From: Megamerina dolium
Lineage: Eukaryota; Arthropoda; Insecta; Diptera; Megamerinidae
DNA: 64,000 bases
NCBI GenBank assembly: GCA_963854835.1
Contig: OY978527.1
Location: 40,002,040-40,066,039, forward strand
Direction: 5' to 3'
Part shown: positions 1 to 12,796 of the stretch, piece after piece
Numbering within the stretch: the stretch's first letter is position 1
Layout of the letters: each line of letters begins with the position of its first letter
Notes under the pieces: generated by a model
Seen by the model: the letters and a program-made list of their open reading frames with translations, nothing else
Told to the model about the DNA's origin: nothing
The model's database searches: none
Position numbers and translations under genes: made by a program

Positions 1-30
1 CAAAAGTAGATATTATTTTGGCCTTTGTGT

Positions 31-37
<7 letters not shown>

Positions 38-110
<73 letters not shown>
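38..110. repeat. (TA)n microsatellite
   Basis: An almost pure TA dinucleotide run, broken only by a short TGTG interruption near position 62. It directly abuts the Helitron end at 110, which fits the preference of Helitrons for AT dinucleotide targets. Confidence 0.9.
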
Positions 111-2379
111 TAGCGTTACCCGGCGCGCTTCGCTACGCAAAAAATTGATTGCTAAAAACATTTGATTTCTAAACACAATAATGTACAAAATAAAATGAAA
201 TAATTTTTATTTTTATTTCGGAAAAAGAAAAGCAACGTTCAATTTAATACAATTGTATACACAACATTTTTTGTTTTATTTTGTGGTGCATAAATAAACA
301 AATTTTTCGGTGCTCCAACTCTTGAAGATGCAACGTACAGTTGACCGTGAGAAAAGCAAGCTTCCTCTAAATTAACTCCACACACCTGGAGCGTTTGCCA
401 TTGGGCTTTGTTGACGGTCATAGCAAAAGATATCCGAACAGGAAATTAAAGACGTTTAAATTCGAATGGCATGTCCGTTGGTATTAATGGGATGCGCGGT
501 ATTAGTACTATTTCACCTTTTGCTTTGCCAGTGAGAATTGTTGCTTGAATTAAATTTGGCATCAATTTCTTCACTGAAAGTCTCGTCCCATTACAAAGTT
601 TCGGTGCATTAAGATTTCGAAGAAGTATAATCGATGAACCAACTTTCAAATTCAAATTATGCGGTGGCATGCCTGGTGGTTCCAAAGAATTTAAAAATTC
701 GACTGGATAACTGACTGCGTCTTCATCATTCATAGCAGTATCAATGGATTTATACCTTACCGAATCACCTGGCAATTTTTCCTGGATGTGGAAATTGATT
801 TCATTGACATTGATATTTTTTGGTGCTAATATTGCACGTTGCCGTAACCAATCAAGGTTATTGTAATTTTGAACAATATTTTTAAAAACGCGATCAATGA
901 GTTCTTGTTTTGATGATACAATTATGCAAAAGTTATTCGGTAACGTGATAAACCCATTTTTATCACTTGTAATTTTTCCATCGCCAATCTTTAGCAATTG
1001 CTTTGAAAACTCATGTGCTGATGAATCATTTTGAAGACGCACACGCATATTGGTTGTCAACGAAAGCCTTTGTACGTGTGCCCACAAAAATGAATTTTCA
1101 AACATGCATTAATTTCATCAGCTGGTGTTGATCTCGGAATAACAGGCAACGTTTGACGAAAATCACCAGATAACAATATTAATGCACCGCCGAACAGCTG
1201 TGAACTCCGTCTCAAATCTTGTAATGTTCGATTTAAGGCTTCCAAAGATTTTTTATGGGCCATTGGACAATCGTCCCATAAAATAATGGATGTTTGTTGT
1301 AAGACTTTAGCCATTCCAGAACTCCTTGATATATTGCATGTTGGTGTTTCAATTGCTTCAATGGCAATTTCAAGGCGGAATGTGCTGTGCTGCCGCCATC
1401 AAGTAATGTAGCTGCAATACCGGAAGAAGCAAGTGCCAATGCGATTTTTTGTTCCGACCGAATCGTTGCCAGTATCAATGAAATCAAAAATGTTTTTCCA
1501 GTGCCGCCAGGTGCATTAAAAAAATTTAATCCACCAGTGTTTTCATTGACAGCTTGCATCACTTTGTCATATGAATCTTTTTGTTGATCATTTAATTGTG
1601 GAGTATACGTTTGTACGAATGCACGCAATTCATCACGATCGAATTGCTGTTCGTGTTGCAATTCTTGTTCAAATAAATCATGCATTGAACGATTTGGTGG
1701 AGCCAATCCTAATTGCCCTAATGCGTTATTTGAAATCGTAAGGCACAAATCTTCGATCATTATCAAGGCTTCATTATACATTTCCAATGTCAGCAGCAAT
1801 GCGGGATCAGTTGAACGATGTCGAAGTCGAATCAAAATGTCTTCAGCCATGAAATCTTTGTATTTATTCCACAATTCCAGTGGATTTGATGGAAAACATG
1901 TTGATATTATGATCGCAAATAACATACGAATTTGATTTGGTGGAGATGCAATTGATGCATCACTCACCAAAAGTATGTCTGTTCGCAACGAAAGCACGAT
2001 ATAAAAGAACTTAAAGCACATAAGATAACTGTCAACTGAATTCCAATGACAGCAAATTAATATTAACATAATGAATGCACTTAAAACCACATTTGACAAC
2101 TGTGTCCACATAAACAGTTATACAGTACAACAGAAACGCTCATAAGCGGCTGTTTATTTGTTGCTGTTTTCCCATACAGGCATTTCGTATGAGAGGAAAC
2201 CATTACTCACATCAAATGTCATAACTCAGGAACGACTGCACCGATTCCAAACAAACTTCACACAAACCACGTCCTCATAGATGGGAACGAACTCTAAAAT
2301 TTTTGTGTCAATCGGTTGGGCGGTTCTTGAGTTATAAGATTACCAAGGAAATGTAACTTCTTTTTATATATATAGAAGA
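110..2379 (-). mobile_element. Helitron, degenerate, both ends present
   Basis: Read on the minus strand, the element begins at about 2379 with TCTTCTATATATATAAAA, after a host A, and ends at 110 with AACGCTAG followed by a host T. The TC start, CTAG end and insertion between A and T are the Helitron signature. A GC-rich stretch (GCGAAGCGCGCCGGG) lies just before the 3' end, where Helitrons carry a hairpin. The 2.27-kb body encodes only a broken C-terminal helicase and no Rep nuclease motif was seen, so this is an internally deleted, non-autonomous copy. Confidence 0.8.
239..2111 (-). pseudogene. Helitron RepHel helicase (Pif1-like) remnant
   Basis: Remnant of the Pif1-family DNA helicase domain that unwinds DNA during rolling-circle transposition. 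Reading from 2111 down, the first frame ends in a Walker A motif (NAPGGTGKTF, near 1500-1530) followed by the typical SSGIAATLL. After a frame break, the 1314-1057 frame carries the Walker B-like IILWDDCPMAHK and GDFRQTLPV. The 1105-446 frame has GSSIILLRNL and CNGTRL, and the 421-239 frame has VNKAQWQTL, HGQLYVASSR and a stop. The order of motifs matches the helicase, but it is split over four frames, so no functional protein is made. Walker B has DD where DE is usual. The N-terminal Rep domain is absent. Confidence 0.8.
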
Positions 2380-2479
2380 TATAGTATATATATTTTTTTT
2401 TTTTATATTAAATTAAATCAACGTATTTTTTTTTCAAAATTTATTTAATAAAGATGTGTGTAAAAGTAGATTATACATC

Positions 2480-2765
2480 CTGTTAAAAGAATTCCAAGAA
2501 TACCGGGTCATTTAAAAAGCGCGATTAAAGGGAATGTTAAAATTTATTTGTGGCTCAGCTCGCACAACTGTTATACTGACGCTGAGTTTGAGTTTAATCC
2601 AATCTCATAACACATTTGTTAAACACATTTTCGAGAATCGACCTCCCTTCTCATCGCGAATTTTCTTTTATGTCCTCTATCGATACAGAACGGTTGCCTG
2701 GAAGTGGTATTTGAGTTTTGAAAAGAGAAAAAATTCGGCAGGAGCCATGCCAGTTTCGATAGTTT
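2480..2765 (-). mobile_element. mariner transposase C-terminal remnant
   Basis: On the minus strand, the stretch around 2650-2760 reads MAPAEFFLFSKLKYHFQ in one frame and then SIEDIKENS after a frameshift. In mariner transposases this is the region of the third catalytic aspartate (APxDFFLFxKLK) followed by the conserved C-terminal helix. The aspartate is replaced by glutamate here. Only the tail is present and no inverted repeats were found. Confidence 0.6.
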
Positions 2766-2769
2766 TTGA

Positions 2770-4660
2770 TGAGTTTTTGGTCAGAAATTCGTTCGCAATT
2801 ATAGATTTGTATACATGAGGTTTTTTTTGACAAATCTGGACTTTTTCAGCGAATTTTTTCTCTCACACGACGCATAACGCCGAAGTAATGATATTTATTG
2901 CAAAACTTTCAAGTGTATGACAACGCAATGACTTCAATTGAAGACGTTGATGACTGTACCACTATATCACTCATATGCACATATATTTGATAAAGAAGTC
3001 GATTCACTGCAAGCCCTCCAAGCCTAGCATTTGTAACGGTTCGGCACACGAAATTTTATTTGCAATTTCAAACAAATTCATTGTTCGAAATTTTTCTCGA
3101 TTATGAAAGTCGCAAAACACTGAGATTATGATATAGCTAATTCAGAGATTTTTTTTCACAGCAAACTTAGTAGTAATATTATTATTTACATATTTAACAA
3201 CTGAAGTATGGACCCTGATACGCATTTTTGGAACAAAGTTAAGGAGATCAAAGAGTTTTCTTTTTTAAATATTTGGTACGGGACGGCCGTATTTCACAAA
3301 ATCTAATTCGGCGGTTTTAGATACTTTACTACGTAGCATTTATTGATCGCTCTCTGTAAGCGAGGCTAAAAATATATTGTACATTTTGCTAAATCATATC
3401 CAAATGAATAAATAATAATTATACTTTTGATAATTTTATTCAATATCCATTAAGTAGATATGTCCTCTTGACACCGTACATTTGAATGTTTTTCCGAGAA
3501 CATATCACAAAAGACAATCATTAAATAATTAAAAAATGCAACATGCAACTTGATGGATGTACTACAGTAAGCATGTAAGTATGTATATAGCAGTAGTAAT
3601 AATTCAATCAAATTATAACCCTATGCAGTGAACATCATTTTATATGGAATTTTTCATTTAAGTACCACTTAATGCACATTTGTTGCAATCACATACATAT
3701 CTACAATGCCAATGAAATGACAATGTTAGCGGTAGCCTTTATACATACTCTCTTGTAACAATGAGTTGTACTCATTGGATGGAGGGCACACAATTGCAGA
3801 TACACGTGTGCAGTAACAATTATTTTGCAATCAAAACATTTTGGAGAAGTCCTTAAATTCAGCTTATGTGTGCGTGTGTATGTGTGAGTACGCGATTGTG
3901 AGTGGAATTGTAACTGAAAATTGGTTAATTGAATGTTGACATGCAATAACAGCAATACACATGTATTTGTTGCAACATGCAATGGTAACCTTCATGTATG
4001 TACTCGAGTGCGACGTAGTACATACATACATGAATTGGTGAGTTGGTAGTCCTTGACGTTGTTGACGTCGTCAATAGCTATTCGTACGTATAACAACAAC
4101 AACAATGACTTGAACGCTCTACGCATTTAGTCATTGTTTCATTGAAGCAATTATTGGCGATATAAAGGGTATATACATACATGGGTACATATGTACAAGT
4201 GTCTACTTGTATGAGTTTGAATGTATATTTTACACCCTTGATCAAATTTTGTTATTGTTGTTCGTCTTGTTGATTTTGTATACGTAGTTATTTTGCCATT
4301 TAATGGTTGTTCTATCTGAGCTTTCCTACCGAAATGTATTTTATACTTCCATGTTGGGGTCTATATGCGTTTTATGGTTGTTTCTTACACATGTGTATTT
4401 TATAGCTCGTTAAGTAATGCAATCTGAAAATTCCATAATATTCGGACACTGTAATTATTTTCCTTTAATTTGGGTAACTACTATGGGTGATTCATTTCTT
4501 TAGTTGCGCACTGTAAGCATCTTCAAAGATTAGGTAAAATTAAATGATAATATGTTAGTGGTCATTTTACAATTCTGGGTACTTCCAAACCTCATATTTT
4601 GTCGATAACTCTTATCTTGTTTTTTTTTATATACTCACTTTACATTTGTTGTTGTTTTAG
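2770..4660. other. non-coding, no gene recognised
   Basis: AT-rich DNA with short microsatellite-like patches (CATACATA, AACAACAAC). The ORF at 3701-3982 on the minus strand is rich in His and Thr from low-complexity sequence and resembles nothing I know. Nothing supported here. Confidence 0.5.
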
Positions 4661-4664
4661 ATCA

Positions 4665-4885
4665 GTTGTGCCAGTCTCTTTTTATCGGATAATATCGATA
4701 ACATTTTCAAATGCTTCCGTACCCTTGGATCATTGGTAGTTTATGATAAATTTCATCGAAATATCTACATTTTGGCTCAAATAATTGCGTTAACCATCCA
4801 GGTGACAAGCAGATGGATTGGTTGACAGACTCAATTTACCAAAATGAATATACTCTCGTACTTGAGTGTTGGGTGTAACAACAAG
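4665..4885 (+). repeat. fragment of the 25.5-27.1 kb repeat element
   Basis: The segment with CCGTACCCTTGGATCATTGG, an ATTTCATCGAAATA stretch and CCAGGTGACAAGCAGA matches, in the same order, the 3' part of the element at 25518-27074 (around 26815-26910). It is a diverged, truncated second copy of that family and lacks the tandem 150-bp units. Confidence 0.65.
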
Positions 4886-5435
4886 AATTTCCAACATTTA
4901 TCGCAATACATATCGAGTGACACTCATAGCATGTCAATCAGCAGTAATTATTGACAAGCATTCTGCTTGTTATGTTGTTATTACTTATTTATTGAGTTGG
5001 CAATTAAGTAATTGCCGATTTCATACATAGATGTTTCTGACTACACATATTTTTGATATCTTTTGTCAATGTTCTAATTTTTTCTTTCTGCTACTGGTTA
5101 ACTGTCACATTTCCGTTGCTTAAGAAGTAAATTCCACATATTTTTGTTTGAAGGTGTTGGTTTGGGTTCAAATTATATGTGAAAACATCGGCAATCACTT
5201 CGGCAAATACTTAGTTACTAACCCAATATATACTGTTTTTAAGGATGCAACAATAAAATGTACAAATTTGTGCTGCGGTTACCCGTTAAACTGGAGTTTA
5301 AAATATTTAATCAGATTTGCGATTAACACCTCTTTTTCATCTACAGCTTTTTTGGTGCAATATTTTGTAATTTGAAGATGAACGAGACGGTAATTATGTA
5401 TTGGGACTATAAATAAGTTTGTACGGTTTTTTTTT
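4886..5435. other. non-coding, no gene recognised
   Basis: AT-rich sequence. A 75-codon ORF at 5148-5375 has no recognisable motif and is probably chance. Confidence 0.4.
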
Positions 5436-6240
5436 CGAAAATTGAAATTTTATTGTAAAAATTGGTTATAAGTTCAATGTTCAAAGTATTGTCCTTCGCT
5501 AGCCACTATTTTTCCCTATCGTTCTGGCACCATATGGATACCGCGTGGAAAGAAGTCGACATGTTTTGAGGCAATCCATGAATTAATTGACCGAATTTAT
5601 GGTTTCTTAGCAGGAATGGAAGTGCTGTTCTTCCATACCATCGACTGACACGATTTCAACAGCTTATAATAGACCACATCCAGCTGATCCCACCAAATAC
5701 ACAGTATGATCTTCTTCACATCATGATATTCAGGTTGGCCGTCGATGATGAGGCATTGCTGAGGTGCACACACGTTGGCCGACATTTTGAATGATTGTAA
5801 CGGATCCACTTTTCATGGCCGGACACAATTCTTTGTTAAAATCTCTTTCTTTTTTGCCGTTGGAGTAGTTATCCATACGTGAAAAAACAGCGTTCGACGT
5901 CTCTTGGCTTCAGTTCATACGGCACCCAATTTCCTACCTTTCGGATCATTCCTATTGAGTTTAAACGACTTTTGGCTGAGTGACTTGAAATATTGTTGAG
6001 GGTTCATCTAATGTTTGTGATGGATCTTCATTGAGCCTTGCCTTCAATTCTTCATCCTCAAACATTGGTGGCGCTCCAGGTCATTTTTCATCTTCCAAAT
6101 TAAACTTGCAACTTTTAAATCGTGCAAACCATTTCTCACACGTTTGGTCAGCTAAAGCATGGTCATCATTAACTTGCACTAAAATACGATGACTTTCGGC
6201 AGCCTTTTTCTTCATACTGAAGTAATGAAGTAAAACTCCC
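5395..6240 (-). pseudogene. mariner (DD34D) transposase, internally deleted
   Basis: Minus-strand reading from about 6230: NDDHALADQTCEKWFARFK, then a FEDEELKARLNEDPSQT block, both typical of the mariner DNA-binding region. A catalytic-domain piece follows (CIWWDQLDVVYYKLLKS, 5710-5640), then near 5600-5480 the C-terminal SWIASK, RGIHMVPER and ASEGQYFE. The segment carrying the second and third catalytic aspartates is missing, and stops and frameshifts are scattered throughout. The left flank at 5400 reads TTGGGACTATAAATAAGTTT and resembles the flank of the related copy at 54.3 kb, so it is probably an inverted-repeat end. No matching right end was found. Inactive. Confidence 0.75.
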
Positions 6241-8800
6241 CACAAAAACACATAATTCGGTACACTTCAGCGAAATGACAGATTCTAAAACAGAAAACCT
6301 AATGATGACACTTCCAAATGATGACTTCTAATAGTTTCTCGATATTTTCGGCTTACACAAAAAATCTCGAAATGAGAAACAACACATTTACTCACTGTTA
6401 CTCAACTGACACATAGAAGAAGAACGTTTAAAAACGTTTTATGCACTTTATCACATTCGGCATCATTATCACATTATAACATTGTTGAGTACCGAGTTCA
6501 AAAACCAGTTCCAGCAATGGCATCGAGAAAGGCTCATATACATATATTGCTGTCAGGTAGCTACAGCATATTATTATTATAACATACTATGGAATATTGG
6601 AACTAGTTGGGTCAGTTGCTACATAATTTCGTATGTGGCAGCGATTCTTTTAAACACATGCATTAATGTGTACATATGTATACATTCGATTTCTGATATA
6701 TATAGGTATATTTCTGTTTAAGGATAACAATGTAGCAAATAATGTACATACATATAGGTATAATCAAAGGTGAACTTGCTTACTTTTATTTCTTAATGCT
6801 TTCATTTTATATATTTTGCCTACTTTATTTATTTATGTTGGTTGTTTATTGTTGTTTCTAGTTTTTCTTTCACGTTTTTATGGTCATTTTTTGTTAGCAC
6901 ACATGTCCTTTTCCGATGTCATACTGTTGTATGTTAGTTTCTTCAATTCAATGACATCGATTCATCAACATCACCCAAAGAATAATGTCATTTTATTCTG
7001 TATGTTGGTTTTTTATTATTGTGATTTTTCTATACGCATGCCGATTTGTGTGTGCGAGATAATGGAAATTAATTTTCGTTTCTTTTCATCATCATCATCT
7101 TCTTCTTCTTCTTCTTGTAATGCTTTAATTTGGTTATTTATAGGACAATAGTCGGATTTGGAATAAGACTCAGCGTGGGTAGTAGTATGAGAATATCTTT
7201 AAGTTGCTTATTATACCAAATATGAAGGGCGTCATTGATGCTATTTTTGAAATGGCTTTAAAGAAGTTTTCTTTATAGGTACACGATATTCCAATGGTTT
7301 GCAAAGAATGTCATTTGTATTTGAAAGTATTTTTTTGATTTTATTTGGTAAATTGACATGATACTTTATTTCTCCCACATGTTTTTTTCAACAATACTTT
7401 CACTAAAATATTTATAAACTTTGAATTGTATTCTCTTTGATGTGGTCATTATGAAAAGGATGTAATTTTTACTGTCATTTAATATTAAAATATACATCGT
7501 CATGAACAAAAAACCTTGCAATATTTTTATTTGCAACAAAAACAAAATTGATTAAAGAAAATATTTTAATTATACTTACTGTTGTTAATATTGATTTTTG
7601 TTCCATGTTTATGTACATAAATACAGACTGGCAGACAGATCAATATCATCAATCAAATGTTTGAGAGGGATGTATGATTCATACAACGTACATGTATATC
7701 GTATACATACGAGTACTTTTGCAAAAGAAAGAGCAAGTAATCGAGAGTCAACCAATAAGACAGGACATTTTCACTCTTTTACGCTTGAATGCAATTGAAA
7801 ATTTTAAATTTCCTTTTATGCTGTGTGGTGGCTAACGGGTGATGCGATGCTGGTAATGCATGTATATTTGTTGTACTAAAGCGGAAACGGATAGATTTCT
7901 TCGTATATACCGGCTGCTGATGCTACAACGGCTTTTACTACTTTCGTTGATTTCTAATACTAAGCAAATGTATCGGTATGCTTTTGTGTGTAAGAGTTTT
8001 ATACGATTTATAACTTTATAATCAAGTAAAATGAAATAGGAGAAGGATCAATAACATGAACAATATATATGTAGAAAGCAAAAAAATAATAAAAATTTAA
8101 TATTTTATATTATAGGGGTCCTCAAATTACACAATGCTACTTAAATTTTTTGGAATGATTTAAGTAAAAGTACATGAAAGAGGAGCTTGAAGCAATACGA
8201 GTATCTTAAAATTCGACTTGTGCGAATTATGAATGTGTACTACTAAGATCTGACCTAAAAAATTAATTCAATACCTTTAATTAGTTGTTGTTCATCAGAT
8301 ATGTCTTTTTATCTTTGTCACGATTCAAACAAGGTGTTGCTAATGTACCGGTATATTTAGTGTTTCAATGTTATTGCACTCAAAAATGCACCCTTACCGG
8401 TTATTCATTAATCCAATCAGCTTGTGAATAAAATACAAAAAAACAGCATTCATGACATACGTTGTCTACTGAATGCATTCAATTTAGCTGTATTCATTCA
8501 AATAGATGTTCAACATTGCTAATATTGAAAATTTAATTTAATTTAATTCTACCATAATTCGACGTCAGCGGGTATTGCTACGAAAAAGCGTTCACTATGG
8601 CAAAAAAAAATAAAAAGAACCAAAATCCCAAAACGTTTTTGTATTAAAGTCGCAATTGTCATTTTTGCAAAATTGCATTTTGATTTAATTGCAAATATTT
8701 TTGCAATAATTCGAAAAGTTAAATTTATACATTTCGATTGAAAATGTTGAAAAGAAAAATATGGGTAAAAAATACCGGGAAATTGATTAAAATATTGTTA
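6241..8800. other. non-coding, microsatellites, no gene recognised
   Basis: AT-rich DNA. A TCATCATCATCTTCTTCTTC run (7086-7117) produces a poly-Ser tract in an otherwise featureless ORF at 6816-7151. No splice-bounded exon or known protein motif was recognised. Confidence 0.5.
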
Positions 8801-8805
8801 TTTGT

Positions 8806-9465
8806 ACTTACAAATCAATTACATCCCTTCCAAAGTAGTCCTCAGCCGATACAATACACCTATGCCCTCGTTTTTTCCAATCATCCGAATACAAATTAAA
8901 TTCGATTTCCGGGAATGCCTTCAATACCTTCCTCGATTCAGCTTGTATCTCAACTACCGACTCATAGCGGTGTCCACGGTGCAGTCTCTTGAGTTTAACG
9001 AATAATTAAAAGCCACATGGAGCTAAATCATTGTACAACCAATATGATGGTTTTACAATGATATGCATTGAGTTGGTCACGAAAAACGAGTGCAGTGTGA
9101 GATGGTATTCCTCAGGCGCAAATAGCCTTTCAAAATGTTCTTCAATTATTCTTCTGATATTCCAGTAGTAACCAGTAAGGTCTCTAATTGACATTCGATG
9201 ATTTGCCAGCACAAATTCTAAGATTTGATTGAGGTGTTTGTTTATCAGTTGATGTGATAGGTCGTCCGGGATGTTCTGCTTTTTCAACGTTTTCTAGACC
9301 CTCTTCGAACAATTTCTACCATAAATATACTTGTGTTTTTGATAGAGCCAGTTCACTGAAGGCCTTTGGCAACGTTTCGGCTAAAGAAGCAGCATTGAGT
9401 GCACAAACTTTTATGGAATTTCTTTGTTGAATAATTTTACACTTTGGAAATTCTATTTACGTTGT
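8806..9465 (-). pseudogene. mariner-like transposase, heavily decayed
   Basis: Read on the minus strand from about 9460, conceptual fragments include KLFEEGLENVEKAEHPGRPI, which matches the mariner linker (KLFxEGRxDVxDExRPGRP). The 9287-9006 frame then has VLANHRMSIRDLTGYYWNI, corresponding to the second helix-turn-helix, and jumps directly to DLAPCGF, the site of the third catalytic aspartate, where Gly replaces the usual aspartate. The catalytic core between them is deleted, and frames change several times. Inverted repeats were not identified. Confidence 0.6.
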
Positions 9466-11574
9466 TTTGGGATTTTCGAGCAAAAAAAAAAAAAAATCGT
9501 GATCAGATTTCCATCAAACCCTCAGGCGTCTTTCTAATACAAATTAAATTAATTAATTTTCTCATGTTAATTTAATTACAAAAATTAAATTGTGAATTTA
9601 AATAGATCAAATTTAGCAAAAATTCACAGCACTAATTGAAGAAAAACCCGTTTTTGACCAAATTTTAACATTCGAATTTAGGCAATTGTCCAAATTTCAC
9701 TACATTTGGAATATTAATCAAAAAGTTACAGTTAATTAGGGAATTTTTGACAAATGTGTTATAAAGAGATAGAGAAATAAAAAATTTGCAGTCTTAAAGA
9801 AACGAAACTTTCTTTTGCGTTGTAGCATCATCTGTGTATGCGGGCGCGTATTCTTTAAAGCAGGGGCCATCGTTCTTCCGTGATAGAAATCGACTTTTAT
9901 TAACCCATATTGAGCAAATTTTTTTTCTTTAGGTTTTTTTTATATTTTTCTCCCACCACTTCCACTTCAAATGTATAGCGATATCGGAGGAACACTACAT
10001 AAGGCTATATGTATGTTGGTATGTTAGTGTGCTCATGTAAATTTATTGCCAACTTCTGTGCTTTAAGTGAAATACATTAGGTTGCATAAATTTTATTGTG
10101 CGTCATGGTTTTGAGTTTGTTGTTGTTGTTGTTGTTGCTTATGTAGATAAATTAAAAATTATTTCGTTTGATGATCTCTTCATTTTCTCCACTTTAGGTA
10201 TGCACACATTGTTCGTATAATTCGTATATATTACGTTCCTCATTCTTTGTGTATGGATGAGGGAAGAGCAATTGTTGAAGGTCCTCCCTTGTCTATACCT
10301 TGGTATTTGTATATTTTATGGGTAACAAAACTAAACCAAATAAAAGAAATATCAAAAAAAAAAAAATTAAATAAAATATCTACAGAAGTGTCACGACATG
10401 CACGTCTGTTGGTATGTGTATGAATACGTTTGTTTATTTGTGCTTAAAATTGAAATTAATGAGTTGAAAAATAAAATTCGTTTTGCTAACACTACAATAT
10501 GTTGTTTTTGTTGCTGTTGTTCAAACGTAATTTTAATTTCATTTGAAAAGTAAAAGTTAATACAACAACAACGTAATGATATTTTTTATTGTTGTTATTT
10601 ATTGTTGTTGTTGTTGTTGTTAAATTCCACTTCAATATCTAGTCCCTTTCTTGTGTTCATGTTTATTTCATAATTTCTTTCCACTGACTAAGTGTTTTCT
10701 ATATTCTAAAATCTATTTGATTTTATGAGTATTGGTGTGAGGTGTTAAATTGAATATATGCACCTATATGAAGAAAGGAAGGAAGGAAATATACGATAAC
10801 TCTAATTAATAACAATTTCCGAAATTGTTCATAATAAGTTTGAAGAGAGGTTTGCCACTGCATGGAAAAAATTTCCTTTAACTGGTGTCTAATTTTTATG
10901 TCTCTCGACTATAAAGCCAATTCTGCAAGGAATCAATTTAATTTAATTTTTTAAAATCTTTCGACTGTTGTCCACTGGCATCGCATATCCAGCGGCTGGG
11001 CCATACCAACCATCTCTATCACCAATTAGATATTAGCCCGAGATGACAGTCACCACGATAATCCGATGTTCGCCATATTCATGACACGGCCATGACATTC
11101 AAAATATCATTTAGACATGCACTACAATTCCGAGTTAATTTAAATATTAAAATTTTAGTGCATGGATTCGTATATTCGTAAAAAAATGCTTGCAATATTC
11201 TCATTATTCACTCAGTGATTAGAATAGAAATCCCACAAGCTCATTTTTCTCTGTTTAACCTTACATAAATTAAGTTACTTTTATCTGGTACCGTACAAGG
11301 TCACAATAGCTCATTCGACACCAAAGATAAGCATCTGTTTATTTAAGGTGCTACATAGTATACCAATACTTCTATTCTTCCTGTTTCATACTTAATAAAC
11401 TTTTTGTTATTTACTTGTAGTTTATTTCCTTTTATGAGTATTTGCTTGCCATTTTATTTTTAGTCCCTTTCTAGTACTGTTTAGTTTTTTTTTTGCATTT
11501 GTTTTTTGTTTATTTGCCCTTTTAGTTTTTGTTTGCCATTCATTTTAATATCCTAATAAATTTCTTATCCCTTT

Positions 11575-11583
11575 TGTTGTTGC

Positions 11584-11626
<43 letters not shown>

Positions 11627-11628
11627 GC
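11575..11628. repeat. (GTT)n microsatellite
   Basis: About 17 GTT units with one GCT variant at each end. It creates a spurious poly-leucine ORF. Confidence 0.95.
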
Positions 11629-12160
11629 TGAACCCACCCAAACAGCAAAACACCGAAATAAGCAATTTCCGTATTTCTTGTGTAAATTTAATGCCCATTA
11701 TTATGATCATATGGAGCAATTAAAATGTTGCTCGTACTACGTAACATTTGACAGCAGCAAAGCAGGAGTAACAAAAAAAAAAAAAAAGAAAGGATTCAAG
11801 GATAATGGGTTTCACAAATATATTAATGTGTTTTATATTTGTTGTTGTTTAATTTTATGAATTTATTTTTTTTGTTTATACTCTATACATAAACACCTCA
11901 TTTAGATATAAATCGCTCAAAGGCGAATTTAATATAGATAGATGGGGGTAACATTGATAGGGATGCGCTGTACAGATGAACCTTTTATTTATTTGTTTTC
12001 CTTCAAGGCAGGCAACTCAGGTTTTGCTTTTTTTTTTGTTTTTGTTGCTATCTTCTCCATTTGATGTGTTAATTTAGTTGTGATTACTTTCATCATCAAA
12101 TTTTATGAGTTCATTATTAGAAAAGCATCCTTTTTCTATCAATTTGCCATCGTGTTCTGT

Positions 12161-12161
12161 A

Positions 12162-12188
<27 letters not shown>
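12161..12188. repeat. (TC)n microsatellite
   Basis: Fourteen TC units, uninterrupted. Confidence 0.95.
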
Positions 12189-12194
<6 letters not shown>

Positions 12195-12486
12195 TTTTGT
12201 TTCTCTCATTCTTTTATTTGGAATTTCAAAAATTATCTTTTGTTAATATAGTTACATATATGGTTATTACCATATAAATGCTTGTATTAATATACAATAG
12301 TTGAAGTATAAATATTTTGCATTGGTTTTATGGGGATTTTAAAATGTTTCTCTTTTATCTGGTTTACAATTCCCACTGCATGGATGTCTTTTTTTAGAAA
12401 AGTTTTTTGAGATCGTTTTCACACTTTATATTTCCTATAATCTCAGTAAATTTCGAAAAACAAAACGTAATTAGACCGTTGGATCA

Positions 12487-12560
12487 ATTAGTTTCCATAG
12501 CACAATGGTTAATAATTACGATGGGGTGGTGCAGAGGTGTATGAATCGATCCTCGACAAT
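12487..12560 (+). repeat. tRNA-Val-like sequence, possible SINE head
   Basis: The sequence TAGTTTCCATAGCACAATGG is close to the start of eukaryotic tRNA-Val, whose A box reads GTAGTGTAGTGGTTATCA. It is followed 40-50 nt downstream by GAATCGATCCTCG, a degenerate B box. The anticodon arm cannot be folded cleanly, so this is not a functional tRNA. It may be a tRNA pseudogene or the head of a second SINE running into the 12560-12720 sequence. Confidence 0.35.
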
Positions 12561-12796
12561 CATAGCAGCCATCTCGACAACACACGACATGAAGAAATTT
12601 AGAGAGACATTGTTATATTCCCAGATTGCCAAACAGCAGGTAAACCATAAGACGTGGTGATCATAGCATTCACACTAGTTCAGAACTGGTTCAGAGCACC
12701 TGTGATGAGCTCTTTTCTTATTTAATTGTAGTTAAGACTCTGCTATATGTGAATGTGTTCTCATCTTCTACTTCTATATATTTCGATTTATATATA

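Larger units (their letters stand above)
9466..12480. other. non-coding, microsatellite-rich
   Basis: AT-rich DNA with (GTT)n tracts at 10115-10138, 10602-10621 and 11575-11628 and a (TC)n tract at 12161-12188. The ORF at 11529-11723 is a poly-Leu translation of the GTT run. No gene recognised. Confidence 0.6.

Noticed and set aside
1387..1587. 66-codon plus-strand ORF
   Set aside because: Antisense shadow of the Helitron helicase Walker A region.
2534..2818. 94-codon plus-strand ORF
   Set aside because: Antisense to a recognisable mariner tail; no motif of its own.
11529..11723. ORF with a long poly-leucine tract
   Set aside because: It is simply the (GTT)n microsatellite translated; no flanking coding signal.
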